Source: Alphaproteobacteria bacterium
GTDB taxonomy: Bacteria > Pseudomonadota > Alphaproteobacteria > ATCC43930 > CGMCC-115725
DNA length: 5,825 nucleotides
NCBI GenBank assembly: GCA_030039815.1
Contig: JASHUW010000535.1
Coordinates: 1-5,825, forward strand
Direction of reading: 5' to 3'
A program made the translations under genes and the position numbers. The notes beneath the pieces are model-generated. The model did no database searches, was not told the DNA's origin, and worked only from the letters and a program-made list of their open reading frames with translations. Position 1 is the stretch's first letter; each line of letters begins with the position of its first letter. Shown one piece after another: positions 4,896 through 5,825 of this stretch.

Positions 4896-5825
4896 TTTCC
4901 GACGAAGCCGCGCGCAGCGTATTGATCGTCGAGGACGACGGCGACTTCGCCGAGTCGCTCGCCGATATGCTCGCGCCGCGCGGCTTCAAGCCGATCATCG
5001 CCGCCTCGCCCGACGCCGCGATCGCGATCATGTCGCCGCTGCTGGACAACAATCCGCCGCCCGTGGCGCTGATCGATCTGCGCCTTGGCACGACATCGGG
5101 CATCGACCTTCTGGCGCGGCTGCGCAGCGAGCGGCCCGAGCTGATCGGCGTGTTGATGACCGCCGAGCTCGATACCCATACCGCGATCGCGGCGTTGCGC
5201 CGCGGCGCTTACGATTACTTCGACAAGTCGGTCGATCCGCAATCGCTGTTTGCGGTGCTCGACCGTTGCTTCGACCGCGTCGACCTGCTGCGCGATCGCG
5301 AGGCCGCGTATGAGGAGCTGCGCCTCGCGAAAGACGACGCGGAGGCGGCGAACCAGGCGAAGTCGGGTTTCCTCGCGACGATGAGCCACGAGCTGCGCAC
5401 GCCCTTGAACGCGATCATCGGCTTTTCCGAGATGATGCTGCGCGAGGTGCTGGGGCCGCTCGGCAACGAGCAGTATCGCGCCTATGTCGGCGACATCCAT
5501 GCCAGCGGCACGCATCTTTTGCAGATCATCAACGACATCCTCGATTTGTCGAAAGCGGAGGCCGGCAAGATCGACCTCGCCGAGGACGTGTTCGATCTGC
5601 GCGACATCATGCGCTCGGTCGGTCAGCTGACCGCGGCGCGCGTCCAAGCCGCGAATCTGACGCAAACCGTCGAGCTGCCCGAGAATTTGCCGCCGATCTC
5701 GGGCGATGAGCGGAAGACCAAGCAGGTGTTGCTGAACCTCATTACCAACGCGGTCAAGTTCACCTCGGCCGGGGGCTCGATCACGGTCACGGCGCGCTGG
5801 GATTTGGCCGACGGCCTCGCGGTCA
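4892..5825 (+). CDS. Receiver-histidine kinase hybrid (REC-HisKA-HATPase_c), 3' end cut by window edge
   Basis: I translated 311 residues to the right edge. The protein has no signal peptide or membrane segment, so it is cytoplasmic. The N-terminal receiver domain (about 8-125) has acidic residues Glu14-Asp15-Asp16, phosphoacceptor Asp62 (LIDLRLG), Thr90 and Lys112 (YFDKS), a complete active site. A helical linker (about 130-158) leads to a canonical HisKA H box, MSHELRTPLNAI (164-175), with phosphoacceptor His166, followed by the N box NLITNAVKF (282-290, Asn286). The G1, F and G2 boxes lie beyond the window, as may further receivers. The ATG at 4892 overlaps the stop of the sensor gene by four bases, so the two are almost certainly translated together. 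A receiver at the N-terminus of a kinase suggests that phosphorylation of Asp62 tunes kinase output. It could receive phosphate or conformational input linked to the upstream sensor and pass it to a regulator encoded elsewhere. Confidence 0.93.
   Translation, partial: MISDEAARSVLIVEDDGDFAESLADMLAPRGFKPIIAASPDAAIAIMSPLLDNNPPPVALIDLRLGTTSGIDLLARLRSERPELIGVLMTAELDTHTAIAALRRGAYDYFDKSVDPQSLFAVLDRCFDRVDLLRDREAAYEELRLAKDDAEAANQAKSGFLATMSHELRTPLNAIIGFSEMMLREVLGPLGNEQYRAYVGDIHASGTHLLQIINDILDLSKAEAGKIDLAEDVFDLRDIMRSVGQLTAARVQAANLTQTVELPENLPPISGDERKTKQVLLNLITNAVKFTSAGGSITVTARWDLADGLAV

Noticed and set aside
4352..5665. Long open frame on the minus strand (437 codons) opposite the kinase genes
   Set aside because: It spans the junction of two well-supported plus-strand genes and shows only Arg/Ala/Asp-rich antisense composition.
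1..5825. CRISPR arrays, tRNA or rRNA genes, insertion sequences, phage or toxin genes
   Set aside because: I looked for regular repeats with spacers, RNA gene hallmarks, transposase motifs and terminal inverted repeats and saw none apart from the REP-like elements reported.

Overview
The window is GC-rich throughout, with codon use strongly biased to G/C at third positions. It carries an intergenic repeat of the 'cctcatcctgagg...cctcgaagga' type that I associate with Hyphomicrobiales (Bradyrhizobium/Rhodopseudomonas/Afipia and relatives). Together with the gene types, this suggests a chromosomal segment of an alphaproteobacterium, probably near Nitrobacteraceae or Xanthobacteraceae. That is inference; no rRNA or other marker gene is present.

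Layout. (1) Positions 1-685, minus strand: the N-terminal 228 residues of a classical short-chain dehydrogenase/reductase, cut by the left edge. (2) Positions 686-924: a divergent intergenic region holding two copies of a REP-like hairpin element in opposite orientation. (3) Positions 925-2262, plus strand: a fumarylacetoacetase-type hydrolase. (4) Positions 2268-3011, plus strand, five bases later: a protein of the Asp/Glu racemase / maleate isomerase / arylmalonate decarboxylase superfamily that lacks both usual catalytic cysteines. Genes 3 and 4 look like one catabolic operon, perhaps sharing a divergent control region with the SDR. (5) Positions 3012-3128: a short, relatively AT-rich gap with a perfect 10-bp tandem repeat, a CtrA-box-like sequence and a small hairpin. 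(6) Positions 3129-4895, plus strand: a membrane sensor kinase with a Cache-like extracytoplasmic domain. (7) Positions 4892 to the right edge, plus strand, overlapping by ATGA: a soluble receiver-histidine kinase hybrid, cut before the end of its ATPase domain.

How they may work together. The first module looks like degradation of an aromatic or dicarboxylic compound. Fumarylacetoacetase is the last step of the homogentisate route, but no homogentisate dioxygenase or GST-type maleylacetoacetate isomerase is visible, so the real substrate is open. The second module is a two-gene signalling pair. Its striking feature is that the membrane kinase has Asn374 where the phosphoacceptor histidine should be (ANELRNPL instead of AHELRNPL), while all ATP-binding boxes are present. 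The downstream hybrid keeps both its receiver Asp62 and its kinase His166. The pair therefore looks like a catalytically altered or pseudokinase sensor feeding a competent soluble hybrid kinase. Whether the signalling pair controls the catabolic genes cannot be told from this window.
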